The notes under the pieces are model-generated. The model saw only the letters and a list, made by a program, of their open reading frames with translations. It was not told the origin of the DNA and ran no database searches. Of a stretch of 64,000 nt of DNA, positions 44,430-55,600 are shown piece by piece. Source of the stretch: Coneutiohabitans sp964457925 (GTDB lineage Bacteria; Zhuqueibacterota; Zhuqueibacteria; Zhuqueibacterales; Zhuqueibacteraceae); NCBI GenBank assembly GCA_964457925.1, contig CAYWGH010000001.1:186001-250000 (forward strand), given 5' to 3'. The first letter of the stretch is position 1. Each line of letters opens with the position of its first letter. The position numbers and the translations under genes were made by a program.

Positions 44430-46010
44430 TCAGTCAAGATACATCAACATACTCGAACGATTCGTTTTGTTCGGATGAAAAAAATGACATGTGACGCAAC
44501 GATTCGAGGTCTCGGCGGAATTATGGCAACTGCGGCAATTTGCAATCTCCGGAATGTTTTGAATGGCGGAGTGATCGCGCACCGGTTCCGGGATTGCCGC
44601 TGCGCTGGCCTGCGCCAAAATGGGGATTTCCACGTGGCAGTCGAGACAACGCCGTTGCAAGATATGCGCGCGATGATTGAATTCAGCACGCTGCAAGATT
44701 TGCTGATCCTTTTGCACGCGTTGAATCGCGGCATTTGCGACGACATGGCACCGTTGACAGCGCCGCGTGAGATCGTCTGCGAAGGCGTTAATCTCCTGCG
44801 CCTGCGCCGGAGAAACTTGGGAATTGAGTTTTGTCGCAGGCATAAAAAGCCCGGCGTCCTTTGCCGCAAACGTCTGGCGGCGTATTTTGTTTTGCGCGAC
44901 TTTGAGTAACGAATCGATTTTGACCAACTCCCGTTGTAGCTCCGGTTCGGGGCGGCCGCGCAGCGCCTCGGCATAACCACGCAGGGTTTGTAACGCTTCA
45001 TCATAAACCGGTTGCATTGCCGGCATCTGAGGCGCCACCGCGCCTGCTCCGTTCGCTTTAATCAAATCCGTCAAACCGTTTTCGGGATAAAGCATGCGCC
45101 GCAGCGTGCGCAAATTTTCCAGAATCCACGGGTCGGCATGCCGGATCGGCGATTTGACCACGCGATTGCCGGACTTTATTTGAAATTCGCTCGCGCTCAT
45201 GTTTTTCGCCCACACCAGGGCCGGCCCGCCGCGGCGCTGCATATCTTCAAGCAACTCGACGCCCGGCGCCGGATCACCCAATCGGCGGATGCGCAACGGC
45301 GGCGTTTCACTGTTCGATTTCAGATGGCATGAGCTGCAATGTGTGGTGAAGGCGATCGGCTCGAAATGCCTGCCATCGGGCTGCGGATTATGGCAATACA
45401 AACATGCGCGTTCGATATCCGTCAACTTTTCTTGTTTGACGACTTCCTTCACGTGTTGAATGTGAGGAAAGCGCAGGGTCGAATCATCCGGCGTTTGTTG
45501 CGCCACAAAATCAAACTGCGGATGATTGCGATTGAAGGAACCGAACTCATGGCAAGTCATGCAGCGTTCATCTGGAACATCCGTGATCTTCGCTTCGCGG
45601 CCCGCATGCTCGAGGTGGCATGTCGAGCATGGATGTTCCTCGGCATTTGTCTTGATGCGGCTCACATCGCCCGAGCGGTAAACGTCGTGCGCGGCGAACG
45701 AATACACGCCAAGCGCATCGCCGGTTTTCTCGTGGCAGACCGAACACTTTGCGCTGGTGGCCGCGTTGAACTGTTCGTGACAGGAGCTGCAATCCTTCTC
45801 GAAGTTCGCATGAAAAGAAGACACCGGGCCGCTGGCGGTAAAGCTGCTTTTGAGCCAGGCGAAATCGATTACGAAGTAGGCGAGCACGCCGAGACACCCC
45901 ATGCCTCCTATAACAATCATACTGCGCCGCGCCTCCGGAAAGACATAGCGGCGCGCGAGGGAGAGCCTCAATTTGCCGAAAACGCCTTTGTTGCCTTCTG
46001 TTTTTGCCAC
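44430..46010 (-). CDS. Membrane-anchored decaheme cytochrome c
   Basis: Ten CxxCH heme sites: CSSCH, CSVCH, CSTCH, CMTCH, CLYCH, CSSCH, CQRCH, CLDCH, CRSCH and CVTCH. One N-terminal membrane helix (MIVIGGMGCLGVLAYFVIDF) with no cleavage site points to a periplasmic protein tethered to the inner membrane, like NrfH/CymA-type or c3-type quinol-linked cytochromes. I start at GTG 46010 (34 nt after the cytochrome b stop); a longer frame reaches 46112 but its residues look like cytochrome b coding in another frame. A region of ~150 residues without hemes (~250-400) separates six N-terminal from four C-terminal hemes. It should take electrons from the cytochrome b encoded just upstream. Confidence 0.9.
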   Translation of the reverse strand: MAKTEGNKGVFGKLRLSLARRYVFPEARRSMIVIGGMGCLGVLAYFVIDFAWLKSSFTASGPVSSFHANFEKDCSSCHEQFNAATSAKCSVCHEKTGDALGVYSFAAHDVYRSGDVSRIKTNAEEHPCSTCHLEHAGREAKITDVPDERCMTCHEFGSFNRNHPQFDFVAQQTPDDSTLRFPHIQHVKEVVKQEKLTDIERACLYCHNPQPDGRHFEPIAFTTHCSSCHLKSNSETPPLRIRRLGDPAPGVELLEDMQRRGGPALVWAKNMSASEFQIKSGNRVVKSPIRHADPWILENLRTLRRMLYPENGLTDLIKANGAGAVAPQMPAMQPVYDEALQTLRGYAEALRGRPEPELQRELVKIDSLLKVAQNKIRRQTFAAKDAGLFMPATKLNSQVSPAQAQEINAFADDLTRRCQRCHVVANAAIQRVQKDQQILQRAEFNHRAHILQRRCLDCHVEIPILAQASAAAIPEPVRDHSAIQNIPEIANCRSCHNSAETSNRCVTCHFFHPNKTNRSSMLMYLD

Positions 46011-46044
46011 AGTGATGCTAGCCAATCGTTGATGAATGAGGTGA

Positions 46045-46917
46045 TTAGTAATACCATACGGCGAACACGTGCAGCGCGACGAACACCAGCAAGACCAGTG
46101 AAGCCGGAACATGCAGATAAAGCCACCAGCGCAGCGCCCGCTGCAGGGTGTAATGCGCGTCGATTTCGAGTTTGGTTTTGTAATATGATTCGAGCGTGTT
46201 CAGTTTTTCCTTTTCCTCCGCTGGCAGCAAGCGGCGCAGGTAATCGAATTTTTTGACGCACGCTTGAATGCCGCCGGTGATGTCGAGATAGTAAATCCAG
46301 CGCGGCTGCGGCGAAGCCAGGGCTACGGCAACATGTTCGCGATAAAAATCCTTCACTGGATCAGTGCAGGTTTGCATCAAGGCATTGGCCTGCTCGCGAA
46401 TTTCAGCGATCAGCTCGGGAATGCGTTCATACACCACTTCCAGCGCCAGGCCGGAGCTGAGAATTTTGGGCAACCATTTTTGCAGTAAGACACCCAGGCA
46501 ACCGCTCACCGTGACCCAGATGCTCAGCAGCCACATCCACCACGCCAGCCGGCCGTGCGGCAACCGAAAACCGGTGTGCATGAACATCAAAACGAGAAAC
46601 AATGCGCCGCCATAGAGATGAACTTGCAGCCAGGTTTGCGCTTTGCCCAGGCCGCGCCGCAAAGCGGTTTGGGCAAACCGCCGCCGCATGCCGAACAACG
46701 CCGCGCCCAGCATGAGCAAAGCGGCGGCGGTGCCATAGGATAATCCCCAAAGATTTTGCGGTTGAATATCCGAGATGATCGCATTCGCCGAAAACACCAG
46801 GCCGCAAACCGCCAGCGCGAGCACGAACATTCGCATGCCCGCAGAGTAACTGCGCCAGGGCTTGAAACTCGTGCGCAACGAGGTTTTATTCGCCGTCAAA
46901 AAATTGTTTTCCGCCAT
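46045..46917 (-). CDS. Di-heme cytochrome b-like membrane protein
   Basis: A ~290-residue protein with four to five membrane helices. Two helices carry His pairs with exactly 14-residue spacing: HLYGGALFLVLMFMH and HVPASLVLLVFVALH (the final helix). That spacing is the signature of two stacked b-hemes in cytochrome b of quinol enzymes. A hydrophilic segment of ~110 residues lies between helices 4 and 5 (IPELIAEIREQANALMQTCT onward). I start at ATG 46917 (MAENNFLTANK); a longer frame to 47049 adds an unlikely N-terminus. It is the first gene of the cytochrome run and probably exchanges electrons with quinol and the decaheme protein next to it. Family identity beyond cytochrome b-like is not certain. 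Confidence 0.82.
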   Translation of the reverse strand: MAENNFLTANKTSLRTSFKPWRSYSAGMRMFVLALAVCGLVFSANAIISDIQPQNLWGLSYGTAAALLMLGAALFGMRRRFAQTALRRGLGKAQTWLQVHLYGGALFLVLMFMHTGFRLPHGRLAWWMWLLSIWVTVSGCLGVLLQKWLPKILSSGLALEVVYERIPELIAEIREQANALMQTCTDPVKDFYREHVAVALASPQPRWIYYLDITGGIQACVKKFDYLRRLLPAEEKEKLNTLESYYKTKLEIDAHYTLQRALRWWLYLHVPASLVLLVFVALHVFAVWYY

Positions 46918-47123
46918 AAATGAAAATTTTGTATGAAACGAACGTTGCACGTTCATACCTGTAACTGACCGTTTCGTAATTGAGCTTGCCGCCAGCTTGT
47001 TTTCATCTAAGTGATTGAATAACCCGCGTGCAAGCTCACGCCGCGCCATTATTTTCGCAAAAGCAATGCCACTTTCATGTTATATCTTTTTCTGGATCAT
47101 CGCGGGCATCTCCGCAAACAAAA

Positions 47124-47146
47124 AAGCCTCGAACGAGTCGAGGCTT
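47124..47146 (-). terminator. Rho-independent terminator of the broken gene pair
   Basis: AAGCCTCGA (47124-47132) pairs with TCGAGGCTT (47138-47146), loop ACGAG. On the minus strand the stem is followed by TTTTTGTTT. It ends the transcript that comes from 52233 and separates it from the cytochrome run. Confidence 0.85.
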
Positions 47147-47171
47147 GTTAGAGACGAGTAAACTTACGCCG

Positions 47172-50100
47172 TCATCGCAACAATGTCATCTTAACAATCT
47201 TTCTGTGTTCGCCTGCTGTCAGTTCGGCGAAATAAGCTCCACTTGCGACGTGCCGGCCATTTTGATCATTCCCTTCCCAAACGATGAGATGTTCTCCAAT
47301 GCTGCGCGGCTCTTCGTTCCAGGTACGCACCAAGCGGCCGGTGATATCGAAGATGCGCAAAGAAACAAGCCTCACTGCCGGCAGAGTGAAGCGGATTTGC
47401 GTGGAGGGATTGAAGGGATTAGGATGAACTGAGAGCGTAAAGCCATATGGCACTTCAGTGCTCGCAGCAGGGCTCAACTCTTTGGCTGTCTTCTCTCCGA
47501 CAATTTCATAAGCATGGCCGAGACTGGCAAGCAGTGTTGACTTTTTAGCAATGCCGGGAACGTGCGTGCTCAAGCTGATTTCATCGCCCGCAAAAGCAGA
47601 AGCCTTCAATGCCAGCACGCCCTTTGTTTCAGGGATATTTTCAACGTTGAACGCGGCCACCGGGAATCGTACCGATTCGCCGTTCTTTCTATTCAGGACA
47701 AAGTCAACTGCTGCGTTGGTGGAAATATCGTTGATAGCAGATAGACCCTCTCCATCAAAAGAATAACCAATCAGCAGGCTCTCGGCTTCTGCCGGTACAG
47801 ATGCTATTGTCGAAGCCAAATTTTCGAATATGTTTTGTGGCGTGAGAGTTGCCGAATCTTCTTTGGCCTCAACAAACGAAACGAGATATTCTTCGCCGTT
47901 TTTTGTTTTGACCACGACTTTGTCCCGGCGAATTTCAAGCCAGGCATAGCGGGTGGAATCCAACACGGTAGCCGTGTCGATCACGGCAATGGAACGATGA
48001 TAGGCAAGCACCAACGGCTCTTCGCCGACTTTGCTCAAGGTTTCGCTGCTGAACTTGATTTGATAAGGCGCAGCACTGCCGTCTCTTCAAACATATTTTG
48101 CGGCACTATAGCCGACAGAAACGGAGGGATTGGCGCCGCTTCCGATATAAACCGGAGAACCCCAGGAAGAGCCGGTATAGTGTATTTTGTAAATGGAATT
48201 CTGCGTCGAGAGCTTGAACAACAGTTCGGCAGTATCATTCGCGAGGCCGGTGATGGAAGGCTCTTTTTGCTGCTCATAATAAGTCGCGGAGTACACGTTC
48301 GGCCAGGTGAACCAATCCATGGCTTTGCGGTGGATGATGACATAATAATTTCCACTGGTTCCATAACGGGCCTCCCACACCGCATGCAGCCGCTTGTTGC
48401 CGGAGGTGGCGCTCGGCGCAAGCGAGGGCTTTTGATGGCTGTTGTATGTGCCCGGCACGATTTGCGAGAGATTTCTTGTCGAACCCCAACCGGAGGAATC
48501 CGGGCCGTTGCGATAGTAGGTGTAATTGATGGCCGCCGATGATGATCTGGCATAAACCAAAGGTGAGCGGGAATTGCTGCCGTAATAAGTATCGGACCAG
48601 GCCAGGCTGGGCGAATTGTCGCTGCTGTTGGTGGAAGGCACTGTGCCGCTGGACCAACTGCTGCCGTCGTTGGCCGAGATGCGTGATCCCAGATTGCTGC
48701 CGGTGCGATAGATCAGCGTGAGCTTGTCCGTTGCCGGGCTGGAGATGGCCGGCAACAATGGTGAGGAGGCGCTGATGTTTGAAGCCGGCGTCGTAACGGT
48801 TCCACAGCTTGCTCCGCTGTCCGTGCTTTTGCGGAAATGAACCGCATATTTGACCAGCTCGGCATCATAGCGCTGCCAAACTGCATAAAGCCGGCCGCCG
48901 CGCTCTGCAATTGCCGGATATTTGTTGCTGCCATTGCCGGCGCTAAGGCGTCGAAACGCTACGAGTGCACCGCTGTTGTTCAGCTTCTCGTAACAGATTT
49001 CACCGTCGCTCTCGAACACCACGTGATAGTTGCCGCTGCCGTCGCGCGCGAGCTTGCGGCTGTTATTGAACGCCAAAGCCTCGGCGCTGTTGGTGACTTT
49101 GATGTCGCCACTGCCGCTGGTTACAATTTGTCCACCGCCGGTGATGGTGACATTCGAGCCGATGACGAGCGTGCCTTGCACATAAAGCGTGACGCCAGAA
49201 TTAATGGTGAGGGTGAAGCTGTTGGTAAGAGTCAGGATTTTATTTGCAAGAAGGTAGGTGTCGCCATCGAGTGTAATGGCGGTCTCATCATCTCCCCAGG
49301 TTAAGAATGGTGCATAGATGTTTCCACAATACTTCTTGAAGGAGAAATGATCGAGAATATTCCGGGTCATGGTCGCGATTTTATTGCTGTCCGGGCCGAA
49401 GAGCGCATAACACCAACCGAATCCGCCGGCAGCGCAAAAACACGCGCATTGGTGGCGGTGTCCTCCCAATAGGTCACTTCTGAACGCAGCGAATCCACCT
49501 CACCATCGTGATCGTCGTTTCCTGACCCCGGAATCAGCGCACGAATCGTCACCTGGGCCAGAAGCTCGATATTCGGGGGAGATAAGCTGTCTCTCTGATC
49601 CGATTCGCCGGAAGCCAGCCCCTGGCTTCCCTGTCCCACCAGCCCAAATTCCTGGCCATTGGCCAAATTCGTGCCTTGAAAAATCCAATGGTTTTGATTC
49701 TTGACCTTGTTGGGCTTGCCCGCAACATTGTTGTTGCCGAAGAATTGCACGCCCATAAACTGCGCTTCCTGGCCTTCGGGTTGGTGGCGCAACCAATAGG
49801 CATTATATTCGATTGTGCCGCCTTGCTCGCGCACTTTGCCGCAATACATTCGAGAGCCACTGGCATCAAGATAATCAACCCGCCATTAGCAGTTATTCGC
49901 TGCGAAAAACGCCACATTGCCGCCAAGTTTCATAAAGGTTGTCGGTTGCCCTTGATTAGCTGGTTCGTCTGAGATATTCAACCTCATATTTCTTGACCAG
50001 TATTCTGAGTGGCCGGGAAAAATGACTGTTTTGTAGCTGCTCAAGAGTGGCAATCCTTGAGCTGGGTTATCACTGTCCACGTCAAAATCGATGCAATACT

Positions 50101-50888
50101 CCAAGGTATAGCCATTGCTTTCCGCCCAGCTCACGAATTGTTTCTCGAAAAACAGGAATTGCCCCAACGAGTCGGTATCCGGCAAAGGCATGCGTTACAA
50201 AAGGCCGCCGAAACGAGACCGTGTCAATATAAAAAGCTGCCGTGGTATCAAAGATGCCGGTCCACCAGTACAGGCTGCCACCGCCAAAGTAGTTATAAGC
50301 TTGATAGGTGTTCCACGCGATGACCAGCAAAATGTTCGAGGTCGAGCCAGGCTGATCTTCTTTCACCACAAAGGGAATGACGCCCACTTTCGAGGCATCT
50401 GCGCTGAGAGTGAGCTTGGCATAGTAAAATCCGCTCGGCCAGTTGGAGGGAATCGTTATTGAAAACGCGGAAGACCAGTTGCAGCCGGTGCAATAGTCCA
50501 CCGGAAACCGGCTTGTATCGCCGGGATAAATGGCAACACCATTTTTGTCATACAGCGGATAAAAAACTCCAGTATACGGGCCCAGGGTGGTTTTAAGCTC
50601 GTCACTGGCGCCGGCGCGATAGATTGCCACGGTATAGTTGCTGGGCAAAAGATCATTGCGCACACTCACGTAGAAGGTCAGGGCCTCGCCCTGTTTGGCG
50701 CTCATCTTGTCGGTATAGCCTTCCAGCGCGGCGCGCCGCCAACCGGCAAGGGTGTCCGGGTCGGCGGCAATGCCCGTGGCCACCTTTTCATTCCAAGCGA
50801 ATGAAATGGTTTGCGCGCTTGCGGTGGAAGCCGGCAAAGCGGCCATCACCCCGGCGCACATCAGCCAAAATAATGATGAGAGTTTCAT
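47172..50888 (-). pseudogene. Broken secreted protein gene, DMFase beta-like domain plus sorting domain
   Basis: Pieces in two reading-frame shifts and two in-frame stops add up to one large gene. It begins at ATG 50888 with AAAGGAG 7 nt upstream and a signal peptide (MKLSSLFWLMCAGVMAALPA). The first part resembles the N,N-dimethylformamidase beta-subunit C-terminal family (WPSGFYYAKLTLSAD, VIAWNTYQAYNYFGGGSLYW, SSYKTVIFPGHSEYWSRN). The frame shifts near 50191-50208, a TAA interrupts at 49886 (after FFAANNC, where relatives continue with WW-like residues), the frame shifts again near 49410, and a TGA interrupts at 48087. Translation remains protein-like throughout. The last part ends in a FlgD-like/type A sorting domain (VHPNPFNPSTQIRF, AYFAELTAG). 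The gene is decayed, or the assembly is faulty here. Confidence 0.85.
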
Positions 50889-50900
50889 GACAGGCTCCTT

Positions 50901-52233
50901 TCATTTGAGTAAGGTCATGGTTTGGGTTTGCTCAAAATCATCGGTTTTGAGGGTGTAGAAATAAGCGCCGGCAGTTAAATTGCCGGCGTCAAACGGCACT
51001 CGATAAATGCCCGGTTCCTGCACGGCGCGCACCAGCGTTCGCACCTCCTTTCCCAATAAATCATGCAAAGTCAAGAGCACGCGGGCTCGTTTGGGCAGAT
51101 GATATTCGATCTGGGTGGTGGGATTGAAGGGGTTGGGGTAGTTTTGCAACAAGGCATAACCGGCGGGAATTTGTGCTTCGCGTTCCTGCACCGTGGTGAT
51201 CAGGCCGTAGCGTAAAATCTCACCCAATGTCGTTCCAGCCCAAACGTGCTGCGGATCCAAAGCAAATCCCTGGGTTGCAAAAACCTTTGGGTCTCGCATC
51301 TCAACGGTCCAGCTTAGACCGCCATCGGTGGTACGATAAATCTCTCCTTGATCTCTACCATCAACAATGCCGCTGCCAATCAACCAGCCATTCAGTGTAT
51401 CCACGAACACGATGTCGAAAAAGAGACGACTTGTTCCGTCGAATGGAAATTTGTATAGCTTTTTCCAGGTTCCGCCGCCATCAATGGTGTGAATTAGCCA
51501 TGGATAGGTAAACCTGTCTATTCCCCAGCCATGGAGAGAGTCAACAAAATCAAAACTGGCTAAACCTCTCATCTCCGTAAGATCGTAACGCTGAATCGTC
51601 CAGGTTTGACCGCCATCAGCCGTGTGAATTAAACCTTCAGAATCACCTGAAGCAGCATATGCCCAACCCAAGCGAGCATCAACAAAGTCAGCTTTGCCAA
51701 TTCCACTCAAGTAACGCTGCTCGCGCCAATTCTTCCCGCCATTGCTCGTGCGCACGATCAGGCCGGCGGTGGTAAAAAAAGAGTCGAGGCTGCCGGTCAC
51801 CGTTGCCTCGAGCGGGTTGTGTGCCCCCAAACCAATATAATTTCGATACAAAAGCTGGCGTTGCTCTTGCTAGGTCTGTCCGCCGTTGCTCGTGTGGATG
51901 ATATAACCGAAGGCGTTACCAAGATTGCCCACAATCCAGCCGTTAAAAAGATCATTAAACCCGATGGATCGTATATTGGGAGGAAGCGGCGCGGTTTGCC
52001 GCTGCCACGTGTATCCGCCGTCTCGCGTGCGAAAGATGGACTTATCCGCATCGGCGAGGATACAAACCAATCCAGCCGTTCAGGCTGTCCACAAAGTGGA
52101 CTGCGGAGATAAACGAGGTGGTGGGCTGCGCAATTTTGGTCCAGCCGTATTGTTGGGCGTGCAGTTGGGTAAACAGCAGCAAAGATATAACAGCCAGGTG
52201 CTTCTGACGTGCAATGGCGTGGGGTACTCGCAT
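50901..52233 (-). pseudogene. Broken YCF48/BNR-repeat secreted protein gene
   Basis: The gene starts at ATG 52233 with a strong GGAGGT and a signal peptide (MRVPHAIARQKHLAVISLLL). It encodes YCF48-like propeller repeats (FVDSLNGWIG, SIFRTRDGGYTWQ, FNDLFNGWIVGN, LIHTADGGQTWTIQ, EIYRTTDGGLSWT) and a C-terminal sorting domain (LLQNYPNPFNPTTQIEY). One indel lies at ~52066-52074, changing frame after LNGWI. One in-frame TAG sits at 51870, exactly where the GGQTW motif of the repeat requires Trp (TGG to TAG). It is 12 nt upstream of the next broken gene, so the two formed one operon. Confidence 0.85.
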
Positions 52234-52315
52234 AGCTTACCTCCAGTTGGCTTCAGTGAAATGCCTAATTTTTCAAAATTCCATGTAACACTGCCAGCAA
52301 ATTCATCAAAAACAA

Positions 52316-52354
52316 AAGGCCTGAGCACACCTATTCAGGTTGTACTCAGGCCTT
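52316..52354 (-). terminator. Rho-independent terminator after beta-helix gene
   Basis: AAGGCCTGAG (52316-52325) pairs with CTCAGGCCTT (52345-52354) around a 19-nt loop. On the minus strand the stem is followed by TTGTTTTTGATG, a fair T-tract. It would end transcription of the beta-helix gene, or of read-through from it. Confidence 0.65.
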
Positions 52355-52603
52355 GAATTTTGTCTCTTTGAAACCGGCAATTCTTGCCGCTGTCACGCTT
52401 CCTTGCCACATGTCCCCGACTAGCACTTCATGAGGAATAACCCCAAACATTAGATTCAAGCTTTGTGGCGGCGTTGCCTAAAATTGCAAAGTTGGCGCCG
52501 GGAAAACTAAAGCGAATCAGCAGCTTGAATAAAATATACTTAGCCAAGAGATGCAATCGTTATTCTCAAAGTACGATTGCCAAAGATAAGAAATCTTTTT
52601 GCT

Positions 52604-52625
52604 CATTCTCTCGGTTCTGAGAATG
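52604..52625 (-). terminator. Weak hairpin close to beta-helix stop codon
   Basis: CATTCTC (52604-52610) pairs with GAGAATG (52619-52625), loop 8 nt. The minus-strand continuation is AGCAAAAAGATTTCTT, so the T-tract is poor. It is possibly a 3'-end stabiliser. Confidence 0.35.
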
Positions 52626-52657
52626 CAACTTGTGTTGTCATGTGTTGTGTCGGGAGT

Positions 52658-55600
52658 TTATCTTACCACAATCAACTTTTGTGTTGCGGTGTAACTGCCC
52701 GCTGCCATGCGCAACAGATAAACTCCGGCGGGCAGCATTCTGCCGCTGTCATCGCGACCATTCCAGGAAATTTCATGAATGCCCGCAGGCTGTTCGGCAT
52801 GCAGCAAGCGGCGCACACGGCGGCCCATCACATCATAAAGCACAAGCTCGATCATGCTTTGCCTGGCTGCGTGAAATGTAATGCGGCTTGCGCCCATGCC
52901 CCAACGTATGGGATGAGGAAAGCTCTGCTCCAGTTTGAATTGCGCCGGCACGTTTGCGTGCGGCTCGGCCACGCTCGTAAGCGTAAGGTTGATTTTCCAT
53001 TCCGCCGCAATTGTATTGACGCCGTCGCTTGCTTCGACGCGGATGTTGTGTTCGCCGGGGGCGTAGAAAAACGCGACAAACGCATAGGTTTGCGCAAATG
53101 AAACCGGAAAATTATCGGCAAACCAGGTGTAGCTCAACGCATCGTTATCTGCATCGATTGCAGCAACGGCGAATATCACGGTATCACGTTTTGATGCGAC
53201 GAGAGTTTGATTTGCCGCCGGTGTAACAGTGCTCCACACTGGTGGATTGTTGCCTGCCAGCGGCAGATTGCGGGTTGGCGCAATCTCGTATCCCTCCAGC
53301 GGCGAAATATCGGTTTCTGTTGGCGACGTTGTGCCGAAGTAATTTAAGCGGGCATTGATTTTCGTTGCGCCCGGTGCGCGTGAAAGCTGGCGGCCAATGG
53401 CGCCGCCGGTGTTGCCGAATATATCATTGCTGCGTCCCGGCTCACCGCCGATTTGCGGCAATGCCGCGCCCGCGCTATAAATTGCGCCGCCGAAGCTGGC
53501 CGAAGCCACATGATTCTGCGTAATGCGATTGCCGCTGATCATTACTGGCGAGTTGTCCAAATACATGGCAGAGCCGGGCGTTGGCGAACTGTTTCTCATG
53601 AATGTGTTGGCGAGAATTTCTGCGCTGCTGTTTAACAAATAAATTCCCGCGCCAGTGCCTTGATTTTGTGTGAAACGCGATTGCACAACGGAGAGTCCGC
53701 TGACACCAATGCCTGACAAGCCCGCGCCGAATCCGGTGGTCACGTTGTTGTGAAAATGCACGCCGGTCACGCGAATATTTTGCGCATTCTGAATTCGCAA
53801 TGCCGAACCATTTTCCCCGGCAGCGGCTTTTGCCAAACGGGCATTGTTTCCCATGGTCAATGTGACATTGCGCACGGCGATGCTTTCTGCCGCAACGATT
53901 TCGAGTATTCGCCCCGCCTCGCTGCCCTCGAGCAACACGCTGTCGGCATGGCTGCCGGCTAATTCTATCCGGCTCGGAAGCACTAGCGGAAAAATTTCGC
54001 CGCTCGTTTCTTTGGAATAGATGCCGTTAGCCAGGCTGAGCGTGAATAAATCTCCCGGCAATGACACAAACAAGCGCAGCGCTTGCCGCAACGTGCGCAG
54101 CGGATTTTGCGCCGAGGGCGCGGCATTGCTGTCGCTGCCCGCGGGGGAAAGATAAAGCGTGCGTTGGTCAAAGGGCAAAATGATGCTCGTCCGGCGGAAA
54201 TTTACCGTATCGAAGCTTCCGGACTCGCTCACCACCGCGTCATCCGGCCGCACGCCAAAGAAATTGTAGCGCGCATCAATCGGATAATTGCGCGCCGGAC
54301 CGGACAGGCTTGTAGCCTTCACCGCCGCGGTGTTGCCATAGAGATCGTTGCCGTTTGCCAATGTTCCGCCGATAATCGCGCTCGCCTCGGCATTGACATA
54401 AATCGCGCCGCCGGTTTGCGTGGCCTCGTTGTCAATGATGATATTGCGATAAATGTGCGTCATGCCGCCCGACAATGCCACGGCGCCGCCCTGCTCCGCT
54501 TGATTGCCGCGCATGCGATTCGACAGAATTTGCGCGAGCTTCGGTCGATTGCCGTGCAGCGCGCCGCCGCTGCCGGCGGCTTGATTGCCGAAAAATTCGC
54601 AATGCTGAATGATCACACTGTCGCCCTCGACATTGATCGCGCCGCCGCGCAGTTGCGCCTGATTGCGCTCAAAACGGGTATGCTGAATCACGGCGCCGGT
54701 GTTGTTGCGCAATGCCAGGCCGCCGCCTTGCACCGCAGCATTATCGTGAAACCAGCAGCTATCGATCAAGCTGACCTGCACTGAATCCAGCAATACCGCA
54801 CCGCCACGCTGGCCGCTTTTCCCATTTTGCAAAGTCAAATGGCGCAACGTGACGTTTTGCAGTTTGCGGCCTTCGAAAATGCGACGACTGCCGTCGCCCT
54901 CGATGAGTGTTTCTTCGCGTTTGTTGCCGGCAATCGTAACATGGCTTTCGAGTGGCAGCGGAAAAATTTCGGCAGTGGTGGTTTTTGCATATCGCCCGGG
55001 CAGCAATTGCAGCAGCATGGGCAACTGCGGTGTGCCGAAGAACAGTTTCAAAGCGCCGGCAATCGTGCGCAGCGGTTCAGCCGGGCTGGCGCCCGAGGCT
55101 TCGTCATGTCCGTGCGGCGCGACAAAAATTGTGCGTGTGCCGCGCGGCAGGCGAATGGCAATGTTGCGGTATTCCACGAGTGAAAACTGCGTGAATGGAT
55201 GCGCGATACGCGCGTGCGGAATTTCACCCCAATAGTTGTAACGCGCATCCACCGTCAATCCCGGCGTCACGCGATAAAGCTGGCTGCCTTGTCCTTCCGT
55301 TGTGTTGTCATAAATATCATTTCCGCGATTGCGATTCGCGCCGATGAGCGGCAGCGAAGCGCCGTCCAGGGCAATCGCCCCGCCGCCCAGGGTGGCGTGA
55401 TTGTTACGCATGCGATTCGAGCTTAATTCGATGCGTGATTGCGCGATATACATCGCGCCGCCGATTTCCGCGCGATTGCCGGTGAAATCATTTTGCGTGA
55501 AGACGGTGACGCTGCCGGAATCACATGCCACCGCGCCGCCGGATTGCGCGAGATTATCAATAAACACATTTCTGGAAATCTCATTATTATCGCCGTACAA

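Larger units (their letters stand above)
52234..52657. other. Intergenic region with two hairpins
   Basis: These 424 bases lie between the end of the beta-helix gene (52658) and the start of the YCF48-like pseudogene (52233). I see no gene. It holds the weak hairpin at 52604-52625 and the stronger terminator at 52316-52354, and should contain the promoter of the pseudogene operon, which I cannot pinpoint. Confidence 0.5.

Noticed and set aside
45339..46256. Plus-strand open frame across the anchored decaheme gene and cytochrome b
   Set aside because: Runs antisense through two genes with clear motifs and spans their intergenic gap, with no start signal.
48087..49888. Recoded stop codons (TGA or TAA read as an amino acid)
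   Set aside because: TGA, TAA and TAG all serve as normal stops in neighbouring intact genes, and the same gene also has frameshifts.
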